The position numbers were made by a program, and so were the translations under genes. From assembly GCA_019247305.1 (NCBI GenBank), contig JAFAPC010000164.1:1-32870 (forward strand): a stretch of DNA of 32,870 bases. The letters are read 5' to 3'. The DNA is from Pseudonocardiales bacterium. Lineage in GTDB: Bacteria; Actinomycetota; Actinomycetes; Mycobacteriales; Pseudonocardiaceae. The notes under the pieces are model-generated. The model worked only from the letters and a program-made list of their open reading frames with translations. It ran no database searches and had not been told where the DNA came from. Positions 24,398-32,312 of the stretch are shown here, piece by piece (the first letter of the stretch is position 1; each line of letters starts with the position of its first letter).

Positions 24398-25376
24398 CGT
24401 TGCGAGCGCAACCCGCGAATCGATCGGCCGCTATTTCAGTCTGGTAAGTGCCCTACCTTCGACGCTGCTTGTCTTCTACGTATTCTTGCTCCTCGCCAGT
24501 GGTGGTTGGTCAGGGCCGCCCGATCTGCGCCGAGCAGCAAGTATCACCTTACATCTGGGCTTGACGGGGATCTTTTCACTCATTGTAGCGAGCATCGGTG
24601 TGGCACTGGTGTTGCACCCGCTGCAGTTTGTCCTAGTGCAGCTACTGGAAGGTTATTGGGGTGCCAGCTGGCTGGCGGAACGCGCTCGTAGCTTCCGTAT
24701 GCAACACCATTGGCAACGCGTTTATACACTGAGGCAGCAGTTTACGCAAAGCCGAGACGAATTGGCAGATCGTGGCGGGTCCGCCGATGACGAATATCTC
24801 CGTGAGCGAATGGCGATCGTTTCCCGGATCGCTGAGACAGGCCGACTGTCGCAATTCCAGCCGACGACCGCAGACGAGGCGATGCCGACCCGGCTAGGAA
24901 CGGTTCTGCGCTTCTACGAGTCGTCAGCCGGAGAACCGTACGGCCTGAACGCCATCCAAGTCATGCCCTACATGGCGCGCGTCGCCAACGCCGACGACAT
25001 GGCGTACGTCAACGACCAGCGGTCGCAACTGGACTTGGCCGTACGCATGAGCGTCACCGCGATGTTCGCCTTCGTTCTGACCGTAGCCTTGCTATGGCGG
25101 GACGGGCTGTGGCTGTTGGTTGCGCTGCTGCCGTATCTGGTCGCGTACCTCTCGTACCGCGGTGCGATAGTAGCGGCCGGTCAGTACGGGCAGGCGGTTG
25201 CGGTCGTCATCGCGCTCAATCGGTTCGCATTATATGAACGGTTGCATCTGCCCTTGCCCGCCACGGCTAGCGCTGAGCGCGAAGCGGCCGGCGAGTTGGC
25301 CAAGCCCATGGACTTCGACAACACGTTTGCTGCGACCTACCACCACCAGACGCCGCCCCCAGAAGAACGGTCCTAG
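24381..25376 (+). CDS. Four-helix membrane protein of unknown function
   Basis: The 331-residue protein is built as two transmembrane helices, a soluble middle and two more helices. The first pair lies at about residues 23-42 (LPSTLLVFYVFLLLASGG) and 55-85 (LGLTGIFSLIVASIGVALVL). The middle (residues about 90-210) includes LGTVLRFYESSAGEPYGLNA and IQVMPYMARVANADDMAYV. The last pair includes MSVTAMFAFVLTVALLW and GLWLLVALLPYLVAYLSYRG. A cytoplasmic C-terminal region follows (VVIALNRFALYERLHLPLP). The LGxxLR...YGLNAI..MPY pattern recurs in actinobacterial and cyanobacterial membrane proteins without known function. GTG 24381 has GGGGAG 8 nt upstream. Confidence 0.75.
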   Translation: MTSVSDVASATRESIGRYFSLVSALPSTLLVFYVFLLLASGGWSGPPDLRRAASITLHLGLTGIFSLIVASIGVALVLHPLQFVLVQLLEGYWGASWLAERARSFRMQHHWQRVYTLRQQFTQSRDELADRGGSADDEYLRERMAIVSRIAETGRLSQFQPTTADEAMPTRLGTVLRFYESSAGEPYGLNAIQVMPYMARVANADDMAYVNDQRSQLDLAVRMSVTAMFAFVLTVALLWRDGLWLLVALLPYLVAYLSYRGAIVAAGQYGQAVAVVIALNRFALYERLHLPLPATASAEREAAGELAKPMDFDNTFAATYHHQTPPPEERS

Positions 25377-25518
25377 ATGCTGGCCGCCTGACAAGACGTC
25401 CGCTTATGCCGATAAGCGCGTGCGCAACACGGTTCGGCGCAACACGCAGCGGGGTACGGCCTCGCGGTCGGTGCTTGCTGCGAGCCTGTAGGGCATTCTG
25501 GCAAGGAATGGAGGACGC

Positions 25519-26130
25519 ATGGACGCTAGATACGAGGCAACGTGGCTGCCTATCGGGCACGAGGTTGCCGGGCAAGATCCGACTGCGCTGGCGGTCGAAC
25601 ACGTCGAGCGACAGTGCTCGGAAGCCGGGGCGCGCGGCGTGCTGATGACGTCCTGTCGTAGGGACGCGGCGACGCCGAGCCTTAAACGGTTCGCTCGGCA
25701 GCACGTCCACGTCACACGGCGATCCCGCTCCAGCGCGTTTCTGGGAGGAGGCCCGGTGCTCCTAGACATGCCGGACGCTGGTTTACTCGCGGACGCTCAC
25801 AAGCTCGCGCACGGCAGGTCGTTGTGTGTGATCGAGTCCGGGGCGTTTCGCCTGCACGGGTGGGCCGCTGCAACCCGTGCCGTCGACCTGATGACAGGGG
25901 AACGCACGGCACCCCCGACCAACGAGACCCTCCGACTGCTCGACGCGCTCGTATTCGCCGGAAATAATGGGTGGGCAGACGGACCGGGCAAACGCGATGC
26001 ACAGCGGCTGCTCGGTGAGCTGGCCGTCGCCATTCCTTCACTCGACGCTGACTTCGTCGCCGGATACGTGATCAGCAAAGGCGTATCCGGAGAAGGTGTG
26101 AAAAGACTACGAACTATATGGTCGGAATAA
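25519..26130 (+). CDS. Unknown soluble protein, partner of 4-TM protein
   Basis: The 203-residue protein (MDARYEATWLPIGHEVAGQD) has no membrane segments. Conserved-looking stretches are LMTSCRRDAATPSLKRFARQ, SRSSAFLGGGPVLLDMPDAG and SLCVIESGAFRLHGWAAATR. A helical end (RLLGELAVAIPSLDADFVAG) follows. The start is certain: GGAGG lies 4 nt before ATG. It follows the four-TM protein gene by 142 bp on the same strand. I do not recognise a family. Confidence 0.7.
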   Translation: MDARYEATWLPIGHEVAGQDPTALAVEHVERQCSEAGARGVLMTSCRRDAATPSLKRFARQHVHVTRRSRSSAFLGGGPVLLDMPDAGLLADAHKLAHGRSLCVIESGAFRLHGWAAATRAVDLMTGERTAPPTNETLRLLDALVFAGNNGWADGPGKRDAQRLLGELAVAIPSLDADFVAGYVISKGVSGEGVKRLRTIWSE

Positions 26131-26277
26131 AGCAAAAAATCAACTATGATTGACATCATCACAGGTCACGGTTAAACATTCACGTCGCTGAGTGAGTGGC
26201 TGGTTCGAGGGCAGACTTGGGGTTGGCGGTGGGCTTGCCGGGTGAGCTTTCCCCGTAGCACGGACACGCGACCTGAG

Positions 26278-26637
26278 ATGGCCTCGGTCATCAGGAAAGA
26301 TCATGCCGTGCCTGCCCCTCATCCTCTTGAGTTCCGTCGTCGTGCGGTGGAGTTGGCCCGTGAGGGGTCCACACCGATCGCTGAGGTGGCGAAGGGTCTC
26401 GGTATCAGCGAGTCGTGTCTGCGGACTTGGCTAGCGCAGGCCGACGTCGACGATCATGGGAGCCCGACGCGGCTGAGGAGTGTCGAGAAAAAAGAGTTGG
26501 TCGAGCTCCGTATGGATCAGCGCAGGCTGAAGCTTGAGGTGAAAATCCTCAAGCGGGCGGCGGCGTATGTCGTCCGTGAGAACCTTGTAAGAGGCGGATT
26601 GGGACACATGCGCTACTGTTGTAGTCGCGCTGTATAG
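26278..26637 (+). pseudogene. IS3-type transposase OrfA remnant
   Basis: The sequence HPLEFRRRAVELAREGSTPI, AEVAKGLGISESCLRTWLAQ, then RRLKLEVKILKRAAAYVVRE is the HTH and leucine-zipper OrfA of IS3-family elements. After RENL the sequence diverges (VRGGLGHMRYCCSRAV), and no OrfB with a DDE domain follows. Only the first gene of the element survives. ATG 26278 is the likely start; ATG 26242 is in frame. Confidence 0.78.
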
Positions 26638-26853
26638 CGCCGCGTCCAAGCATCGTCAGAAGTTACCCCAAAGGCGTATGCGGTGTTGATCCCCTGCGCT
26701 CAGCGAGCCGTTTCTAGATCATATATTGATGGCAGCCAGAATTCCCACAGTAGTCCATTCTCGACAGGAGCGGTAAAGAATAGCCCTGGCCGACAACTGA
26801 GACGACGCGCGAAGAAAAAGATCAAGAAAATCGTTGTTTGTGCAGGTCAAACA

Positions 26854-27046
26854 CAGTGGCCAGGGACGGGGTCGAACCGTCGACCTTCCGATTTTCAGGA
26901 CTCCGGTAATGAATTCATATCCGGTCGGCACCGTCCGTGACCTGCGCCGAAACGGTCTCGCGGTAGCTGGCGGATGCCCGCGAACGAAGACGAATGAGAC
27001 GGAAAGAGAGACGACTCGGGGCAAGCAGAGCTGGAACAGATCAGCC
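26854..27046 (-). repeat. att-like repeat 3: tRNA-Phe 3' half plus conserved arm
   Basis: Minus strand 26899-26854 reads CTGAAAATCGGAAGGTCGAC, the T arm GGTTCGACC, the acceptor CCTGGCC and discriminator A; the CCA position is CTG. The arm to 27046 is nearly identical to copy 2, except for a short diverged block just inside (taatgaattcatatccg). It has no 5' tRNA half. It separates the TIGR04255 interval from the pentapeptide/HTH-TPR interval. Confidence 0.85.
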
Positions 27047-27555
27047 ACGCAATGTGGCGGTCCCACCGGTGTTGCCATAGATCATCCATCGACCGGAGTC
27101 TGCACGCTCCACGCTGCTCCGCCACGACCACACTGTTACAGAGCGCGTGCAGGCATGCCCTGTAGGTGGGCAACCGCTCATGCGAGTACCCCCACCCAAG
27201 ATCAGGCTTCGCCGGGTTCCAACCCGCCGGAAGTGGTCACGATGCCGGTAGCACCGATAGCTGCGCTTTGCTGCCGAATTTACCTTTATGGGATCAAGGC
27301 GCCGCCTGTGGCGGCGTTCCGCTTTCCGTACTTCTCTCGGCCTCCGGCCCAGCCACGACACTGCGCGCGGCCCTTCGGGCCGTGCTCGGTCGCGCCCGGC
27401 CGGACGGCCCCACGCGACCCCGGAGGGATCGCGCCAGCCGCAGGCGGCGTCTTGGACGGCAGTGGGAAGAAGCTGGACAGCAACTACATCAACCCGGCGA
27501 GCCCGCTGAGCCTCATCCTGGGCGGAGCCTCGGTTTGCTTGACCCACGCGCCGCA
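27047..27555. other. Non-coding stretch with a hairpin cluster
   Basis: Open frames cross this stretch in both directions but none resembles a protein family, and codon composition is uneven. The second half is dominated by consecutive GC-rich hairpins, listed separately. It lies between att-like repeat 3 and the stop of the pentapeptide-repeat gene. Confidence 0.45.
27300..27448. other. Cluster of four hairpins, possible structured RNA or replication/transfer origin
   Basis: Four stems follow one another. They are CGCCGCC-TGT-GGCGGCG (27300-27316), CGGCCC-TTC-GGGCCG (27368-27382), CGCGA...TCGCG with an inner CCC-GGA-GGG (27413-27433), and GCCGC-AG-GCGGC (27437-27448; alternatively CGCC...GGCG from 27432). 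No U tract follows. The density is more than expected even for GC-rich DNA, though folding was done by eye. Confidence 0.45.
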
Positions 27556-28647
27556 TCAGGCGTCTGTGAGTTCCTCGGCCTCCGTGAGATACAGGAAGGC
27601 GGGGTCTTCCCCCTCGCCTGGCTTAGCTGATCGGGTTGTCCAGCCCGGCGGCCACACAGCTCCCGACTTAGCGAACATCGACGCCACCCGGACACCCTCG
27701 AACTCGACCCAGACGGTGAACTCAGCTCCCCCGAAGTCGGCCCTGCCGGTGAACTGAACGCCCCTGAAGTTGGCCTTGTCGGTGAACTGAGCGCCCTCGA
27801 AGTTGGCCGTGCCGGTGAACTGAGCGCCCTCGAAGTCGGCGTAATCGAGCTGACACCTCATTAGGGGAAACTCAAGGAGAAGCGCCCCGGTGAGATCCAG
27901 CCGGATACCGGGCCAGGCCGGGGCTGCGGGCGGCGGGGTGCGATGCCACCAGCGGCGGCGCTGCGCGGTGACGCGCAGGTTACGCACCAGGATGTTCTGG
28001 GCAGTCAGCCGCACCTGCCGCTCCTGCTCAGCGTGCTCTTCCCGCGCCCCCCGTGATGTGGCCGTGGCGTGCGGCAGCCGGTCGGTGAGCGTTCGGGCTC
28101 GGCGTCGCCGCGCGAGTCCCGGGCTGGAGGACCGCCCGAGCACGCTCACCGAGGGTTGCGGCAGCGTGTAAGGCATGCGCAGGTAGGCGCAGATCACATC
28201 CACAATGCTCTGACGGTGCTCAACGGTGCTGTGCGCCAGGCGCTCCAGGGCATACAAGCCCGCCAGCCGCACCGGAGCCTGCTCAGAACCCAGCTGATCA
28301 GCGGCCCTGGTATACAACTCGGTAATGCGCCGCTCGATGGCATCGCGGTCGGTGTGCACCAGGCTCAGCTCGGTGTAGCGCTGTCGGCGAGCGGTCAGCA
28401 GCAACGCCACCGCCCCACCGGTCCCGATCACCAGAGTCCCACCGGTGCGGATCGCGTCCAGCTGGACCTGCGCCCCCTGCCCACCGTAACGGCGCAGCAG
28501 CACCAACCAGATCACCACCACGACACCTAGCACCACCAAGGCCCCCGCCGCGATGACCCAGTTCGACAACGGTCGCGGCGGGGGTGAGTCCGGCCGGCTG
28601 CTCCGTGCAGTCACCCCCGCATCATTACCCGCCGGCCCGGAAGCCAT
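27556..28647 (-). CDS. Membrane-anchored pentapeptide-repeat protein
   Basis: The 363-residue protein has two N-terminal transmembrane helices (NWVIAAGALVVLGVVVVIWL at about 29-48 and GGTLVIGTGGAVALLLTA at about 66-83). A conserved middle follows (RRITELYTRAADQLGSEQAP, VRLAGLYALERLAHSTVEHR and VDVICAYLRMPY). It ends in pentapeptide repeats (YADFEGAQFTGTANFEGAQF, then DKANFRGVQFTGRADFGGA), which form a right-handed beta-helix. This architecture is frequent in actinomycetes; its role is unknown. ATG 28647 is chosen because the upstream extension to 28848 is not family-like. It is divergent from HTH-TPR gene 2, with the inverted-repeat element between them. Confidence 0.85.
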   Translation of the reverse strand: MASGPAGNDAGVTARSSRPDSPPPRPLSNWVIAAGALVVLGVVVVIWLVLLRRYGGQGAQVQLDAIRTGGTLVIGTGGAVALLLTARRQRYTELSLVHTDRDAIERRITELYTRAADQLGSEQAPVRLAGLYALERLAHSTVEHRQSIVDVICAYLRMPYTLPQPSVSVLGRSSSPGLARRRRARTLTDRLPHATATSRGAREEHAEQERQVRLTAQNILVRNLRVTAQRRRWWHRTPPPAAPAWPGIRLDLTGALLLEFPLMRCQLDYADFEGAQFTGTANFEGAQFTDKANFRGVQFTGRADFGGAEFTVWVEFEGVRVASMFAKSGAVWPPGWTTRSAKPGEGEDPAFLYLTEAEELTDA

Positions 28648-28844
28648 CACGCGGGTGCGAAAACCCCTGCCTCCGGCGGGCCTCGCTCCGGGATGGTCCA
28701 GGGCCGGCCCCGGATAGTGGTGGGTCACTAGGGGAGTGGGTATCCCGTCGCGTCGGCGCGTCAAGGCAAGCCCGTCGGCAGCAGGGATGCGATCGCCCAG
28801 GCCCTCTCCTGGGGACACGCCAGCGGGCTGCCTGGGGGTGGGGA

Positions 28845-28953
28845 GCATCTGGTGCCGGGGGGCTGGGGAGGCGCGCAGGCCAGTAGTCGTTGCGGGTGCC
28901 TGCGCCCGCCACGATCACCGGGGGCTCTGTCGCGGCGGCCCGGCACCAGATGC
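28845..28953. promoter_or_regulatory. Widely spaced 14-bp inverted repeat upstream of HTH-TPR gene 2
   Basis: GCATCTGGTGCCGG (28845-28858) and CCGGCACCAGATGC (28940-28953) are perfect complements 81 bp apart. They lie between the divergent pentapeptide-repeat gene and HTH-TPR gene 2. The loop again contains GCGGGTGCCTGCGCCCGC-type symmetry. Sequence from the right arm to the start codon is highly conserved with the other two copies. Confidence 0.68.
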
Positions 28954-29040
28954 AGAACACACTGTGACAGACAGGACCCCAGCGACGGCAGAACGTGGCC
29001 CACCCCGGCCCGGTGCTGCCACTCCGGTTGGCCACCGCTC

Positions 29041-29054
29041 TACGATCAAGGCCC
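29041..29054 (+). promoter_or_regulatory. TACGAT box 8 nt before ATG of HTH-TPR gene 2
   Basis: TACGAT at 29041-29046 plus 8 nt reaches ATG 29055, the same geometry as in the two paralogues. It suggests a leaderless transcript. Confidence 0.52.
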
Positions 29055-30572
29055 ATGACAGTCAATGAGGGGGAGCTAGCGGCTGAGCGGGTCCGACTGG
29101 GGATCCTGCGACGCAATCTCGGGGAGCACCTGGCCACCTACCGCAGGGCCGCCGGAGTCTCGCAACCCGAACTCAGCCAGACCATGGACCGCACCCGCAC
29201 CACGGTGTCCAAAGTCGAACACGGCACCCGCGGCATGCCCGAAGCATCCTGGCGCATCGCCGATCAAGTCTGCGGCGCTGACGGTGCCCTCCTCGCCGAG
29301 TACCAGGCATTGGCGGAGGCCGAACAGGACTACCGTGAACGCTGGCGGGCACACCAACGCCAGGAACGGCAAGCAGCGGCACAACCCGCTGCGGATGCCC
29401 TGCGGGCCGCACCCGTACCGTCACTGATGGCGCGGGACCACGGCCAGGTGGGTGGGCGCGAGGGGCGCTCGGAGATCAGCGGTATGGAGGCTGAGCTGGC
29501 GGAGGAACTCATGCGAGAGCTAGTCGCGACCCTGGCACGATCGTTGGGCCGTCGCAGGGCGCTGCAGGTCGCCAGGTGGGCGCTGGGGATCGTAGGTCTG
29601 GCCGGACTGGATGCTGATGAGTGCACCCGGGTGGCGTTGGCGGTGGAGTTTCCGCACCGGGTTGATGCCCGGGTGGTGAAAAACCTGGCGACCACGCTGG
29701 CTTATTGCAAGCGGCAAGAGGACACCCTCGGACCGGCTGAGGTCCTCGATACCGTCCTCGCGCAACACCAGATCGTCCGCCATCTCCTCCAAGGCGGCTG
29801 CTCGGAGGACTTGCGCAGGCCGCTGAGCACCGTGGAGAGCAATATGGCCACGACAATTGGTGGCTACCTCATCAGTATGGGTCAGCCTGATGCGGCGCGG
29901 CGTTATTTTGAGCGTGGTCGCCGGGCTGGTCATGCGGCCCGCAACCCAGCGTGCTCCACCTATGCGGCGTCCTGGACCAGCTTTGCGGCGTTCGTGCGCG
30001 GTGACACCTGCGTTGCCCTGGATACGGCCGCCGTGGCGCGCGGCCTAGTCACGCGCACCGATGACGCCCGACTCAAAGCCCTCACCGAACTGCACGCTGC
30101 CGGCGCCTACGCACTCGATAGCCAGTACGGGCCGTGTATGGCGGCGTGTGAGCGGGCCGGCGACTTCGTAGCCAGCGCGGGCGGACGTGGCGCGGAATCC
30201 TTGGCATACTGGGTGCACGAGGGAACGCTCGATAGTTACCGCAGCAAATTCCTCTCCTTGCTGGGCAGGCCGCACGACGCTGTCGAGGCCGCCACCACAG
30301 CGCTCGCACGATTCGATCGCACCCTCTACGTGCACGACTACGCGCACTGCCAAGTGAAACTAGGTACCGCGCTCGTGCTCTCACAGGAAATCACCGAGGC
30401 CGCGCGAGTCCTGGGTGAGGCGGCCAGCCTTGCCAGTCTCTCTCCCCGGCTGACCACAGAACTGCATGCCGCCCGAGCGTTGATGCACCCCTGGGCGGGC
30501 ACCCCAGCTGTGACAACGCTCGACGCCCAGCTGGAAGCTCACGGACTCAAGCCCACCACCACGCCGTCCTAG
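29055..30572 (+). CDS. XRE-family HTH regulator with TPR-like C-terminal domain (paralogue 2)
   Basis: The 505-residue protein (MTVNEGELAAERVRLGILRR) is close to paralogue 1 along its full length. It has the HTH at about 20-70 (ELSQTMDRTRTTVSKVEHGT), a linker with PVPSLMARDHGQVGGREGRS, and TPR-like helices (IGGYLISMGQPDAARRYFER; FLSLLGRPHDAVEAATTALA). Differences cluster in the TPR part (for example SWTSFAAFVRGDTCVALDTA), which would allow different ligands. It is intact. The divergent neighbour is the pentapeptide-repeat protein, a candidate target. The frame is open to 28995, but the conserved box fixes ATG 29055. Confidence 0.88.
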   Translation: MTVNEGELAAERVRLGILRRNLGEHLATYRRAAGVSQPELSQTMDRTRTTVSKVEHGTRGMPEASWRIADQVCGADGALLAEYQALAEAEQDYRERWRAHQRQERQAAAQPAADALRAAPVPSLMARDHGQVGGREGRSEISGMEAELAEELMRELVATLARSLGRRRALQVARWALGIVGLAGLDADECTRVALAVEFPHRVDARVVKNLATTLAYCKRQEDTLGPAEVLDTVLAQHQIVRHLLQGGCSEDLRRPLSTVESNMATTIGGYLISMGQPDAARRYFERGRRAGHAARNPACSTYAASWTSFAAFVRGDTCVALDTAAVARGLVTRTDDARLKALTELHAAGAYALDSQYGPCMAACERAGDFVASAGGRGAESLAYWVHEGTLDSYRSKFLSLLGRPHDAVEAATTALARFDRTLYVHDYAHCQVKLGTALVLSQEITEAARVLGEAASLASLSPRLTTELHAARALMHPWAGTPAVTTLDAQLEAHGLKPTTTPS

Positions 30573-30674
30573 TGGGCCCGGGGCATTGCGGTGAGACCAG
30601 CGCTACGCCCGCAACGTCGACATCGCTGAACAGGGCGCCTCGCCCGGCAGTGCCGCCCATCCCTGACCGCTGGG

Positions 30675-30726
30675 CGAGATCCTCATCACGGTGAGAAAAT
30701 CGAGATCCTCATCACGGTGAGAAAAT
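30675..30726. repeat. Tandem duplication of a 26-bp unit between convergent genes
   Basis: The unit cgagatcctcatcacggtga plus gaaaat occurs at 30675-30700 and again at 30701-30726, without change. Each unit contains the short palindrome TCACGGTGA. It lies between the convergent HTH-TPR gene 2 and the broken HTH-TPR gene, so a bidirectional terminator is possible. Confidence 0.6.
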
Positions 30727-30730
30727 ACTG

Positions 30731-32038
30731 TTAGGTCTGGGTGGTGGCGAGTCCTCGGGCCTGGCGGGCTAGTTCTTGGGCTTCGGTGTCGGGTCGGGCT
30801 GCTAGCGCGGTGGCTAGTGGCGCGACCAGGTCCCGCCGCACAGCCAGAGAGTGCAGGGTGCTCACCTGGGTGAGGGCCTCCTGCGCCAGCGGTAGTCCCT
30901 GAGGTTCCCCGGCTCGCAGGTGAACCTCGGCCAGAACGAGGCCGGCCACGATCTGGCCCCGCCGGTAGTAGCCCTCACGGTAGGTGCGCACCGCGCTGGC
31001 AGCGGAGTACTCGGCGGCATCCAGCTGACCCAAGCTGAGCTGAATCCTCGCGGTCTCCAAAGCAGCGCTCGCGCACTCGAACTCATCAGCAGGCGCCCAC
31101 TTCATCGTTGGCCTTGGCGAGGTAGCGCGTGGCCTCCCGGAGGCGGCCCATGACGGCGTAGGCGGTGGCGGAGGTCCGGTTCAGCCGTGCGGTGAGGGTC
31201 GGTGTCCGGGGGTCGTCGGGTGCCGGTGAGGGCTTGCGGGGCGCAAAACCCGCCAACCGGCAGTGCCCGAGCTGGAACACCTTCAGCGCATCGTTGGGCT
31301 GCCCGGCGCGGATCAGCACCAACCCGGCGTGCCAGGCGGCGTTGACGACCCCGCACGCATCCCCCGCCTCATCAGCCAACCGCACCGCGCGAATGAAATG
31401 GCCCGTACTCGCGACCCCGGAGTCATACGCGCACCACCCCGCCTCGTGCACAGCTCCGCCACCGCGCTGGCGAACTGGACTGTGACCGCCTTCGGCGCGG
31501 GGACCGCCAGCCACCGGGTATAGCGCCTCACCTCGGCCTGGAAGGAATCAGCCTGCCCGCCGAAGTATCGCGCCACCTCGCGCAGTCGTTCGGTGACTGC
31601 CCGCACGGTGTGCACGTGGGACGCATCCAGCCGCGAGGGCAGCATGGGGTCGGTCGGCATAGCCATGTCGGTCGGCTACCCCAGATCGAACAGCGGCTCG
31701 CCCAGGGTCGCCGTCGCGATGGCGGCCACCAGGGCACGGCGGTGCCCGTCCTCCCCCACCGGGGAGGCCTGCGGGGTCCGCTGACCGTAGCTCAAGCCCA
31801 GCCAGTCCCGAGGGACTCCGAGCCCATCAGCGATCCGATCCAGCACCGTCACGGTTTGAACCTGGCGGCCGTGGAGGATCTCACCCACCTCCAGCGGGGA
31901 CTGATCAGTTAACGCTCCGATCTGAGGCTGACTCACCCCCACCTGCTGCAATAGCCGATACACCCTCCCGATATCCCGGGCGGCCAGCGCGGCGCGTATG
32001 TCGTCGTTGTCGAAGAACGCGGGGTTGATGCGGTCCAC
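30731..32038 (-). pseudogene. HTH-TPR regulator inactivated by a stop and two frameshifts
   Basis: From GTG 32038 (AGAGAGG, 9 nt upstream) the product has an HTH (LLQQVGVSQPQIGALTDQSP then ILHGRQVQTVTVLDRIADGL, GVPRDWLGLS). A TAG at 31676-31678 interrupts it in frame (likely from CAG), and reading resumes as PTDMAMPTDPMLPSRLDASH. Near 31447 a base is missing and the frame changes to AGWCAYDSGVASTGHFIRAV. Near 31100 it shifts back to WAPADEFECASAALETARIQ and ends QARGLATTQT. The TPR-type repeats of a regulator of about 430 residues are otherwise recognisable. It is not a close paralogue of the three intact HTH-TPR proteins; its HTH is of a different subtype. Confidence 0.82.
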
Positions 32039-32039
32039 C

Positions 32040-32049
32040 GGTGATCACC
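32040..32049. promoter_or_regulatory. Perfect 10-bp palindrome at the start of the broken HTH-TPR gene
   Basis: GGTGATCACC lies directly before GTG 32038 and overlaps its ribosome site. It could be an autoregulatory operator; there is no further support. Confidence 0.3.
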
Positions 32050-32104
32050 TCTCTCCCCACCACAGGGCACGTCGTCGCCACTGACCCCCAGGAGCCGGTG
32101 GAGG

Positions 32105-32211
32105 GCACCTGGTGCCGGGGGTCTGGGATGGCACGCAGGCCAGCAGCCCTTGCTGTGCCTGCGCCCGCCACGATCACGGGGGCTCCATCGCGCCGGCCCG
32201 GCACCAGATGC
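32105..32211. promoter_or_regulatory. Widely spaced 14-bp inverted repeat upstream of HTH-TPR gene 3
   Basis: GCACCTGGTGCCGG (32105-32118) and CCGGCACCAGATGC (32198-32211) are complementary at 13 of 14 positions and 79 bp apart. Again the element lies between divergent genes: the broken HTH-TPR gene and paralogue 3. Confidence 0.65.
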
Positions 32212-32298
32212 ACGACACACTCTCTCCAGCGGGACCCCAGCGACGGCAGAAAGTGACCCACCCCGGCCCAGTGCTGCCACTCCTGTTGGCCACCGCTC

Positions 32299-32312
32299 TA
32301 CGATCAAGGGCC
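32299..32312 (+). promoter_or_regulatory. TACGAT box 8 nt before ATG of HTH-TPR gene 3
   Basis: TACGAT at 32299-32304 plus 8 nt reaches ATG 32313, matching the other paralogues. Confidence 0.5.

Noticed and set aside
26834..27757. Long plus-strand frame of 307 codons across att-like repeat 3
   Set aside because: It begins in the tRNA half (GRGRTVDLPIFRTPV, a familiar spurious translation of such att regions) and crosses the hairpin cluster and the antisense of the pentapeptide gene; no protein family is visible.
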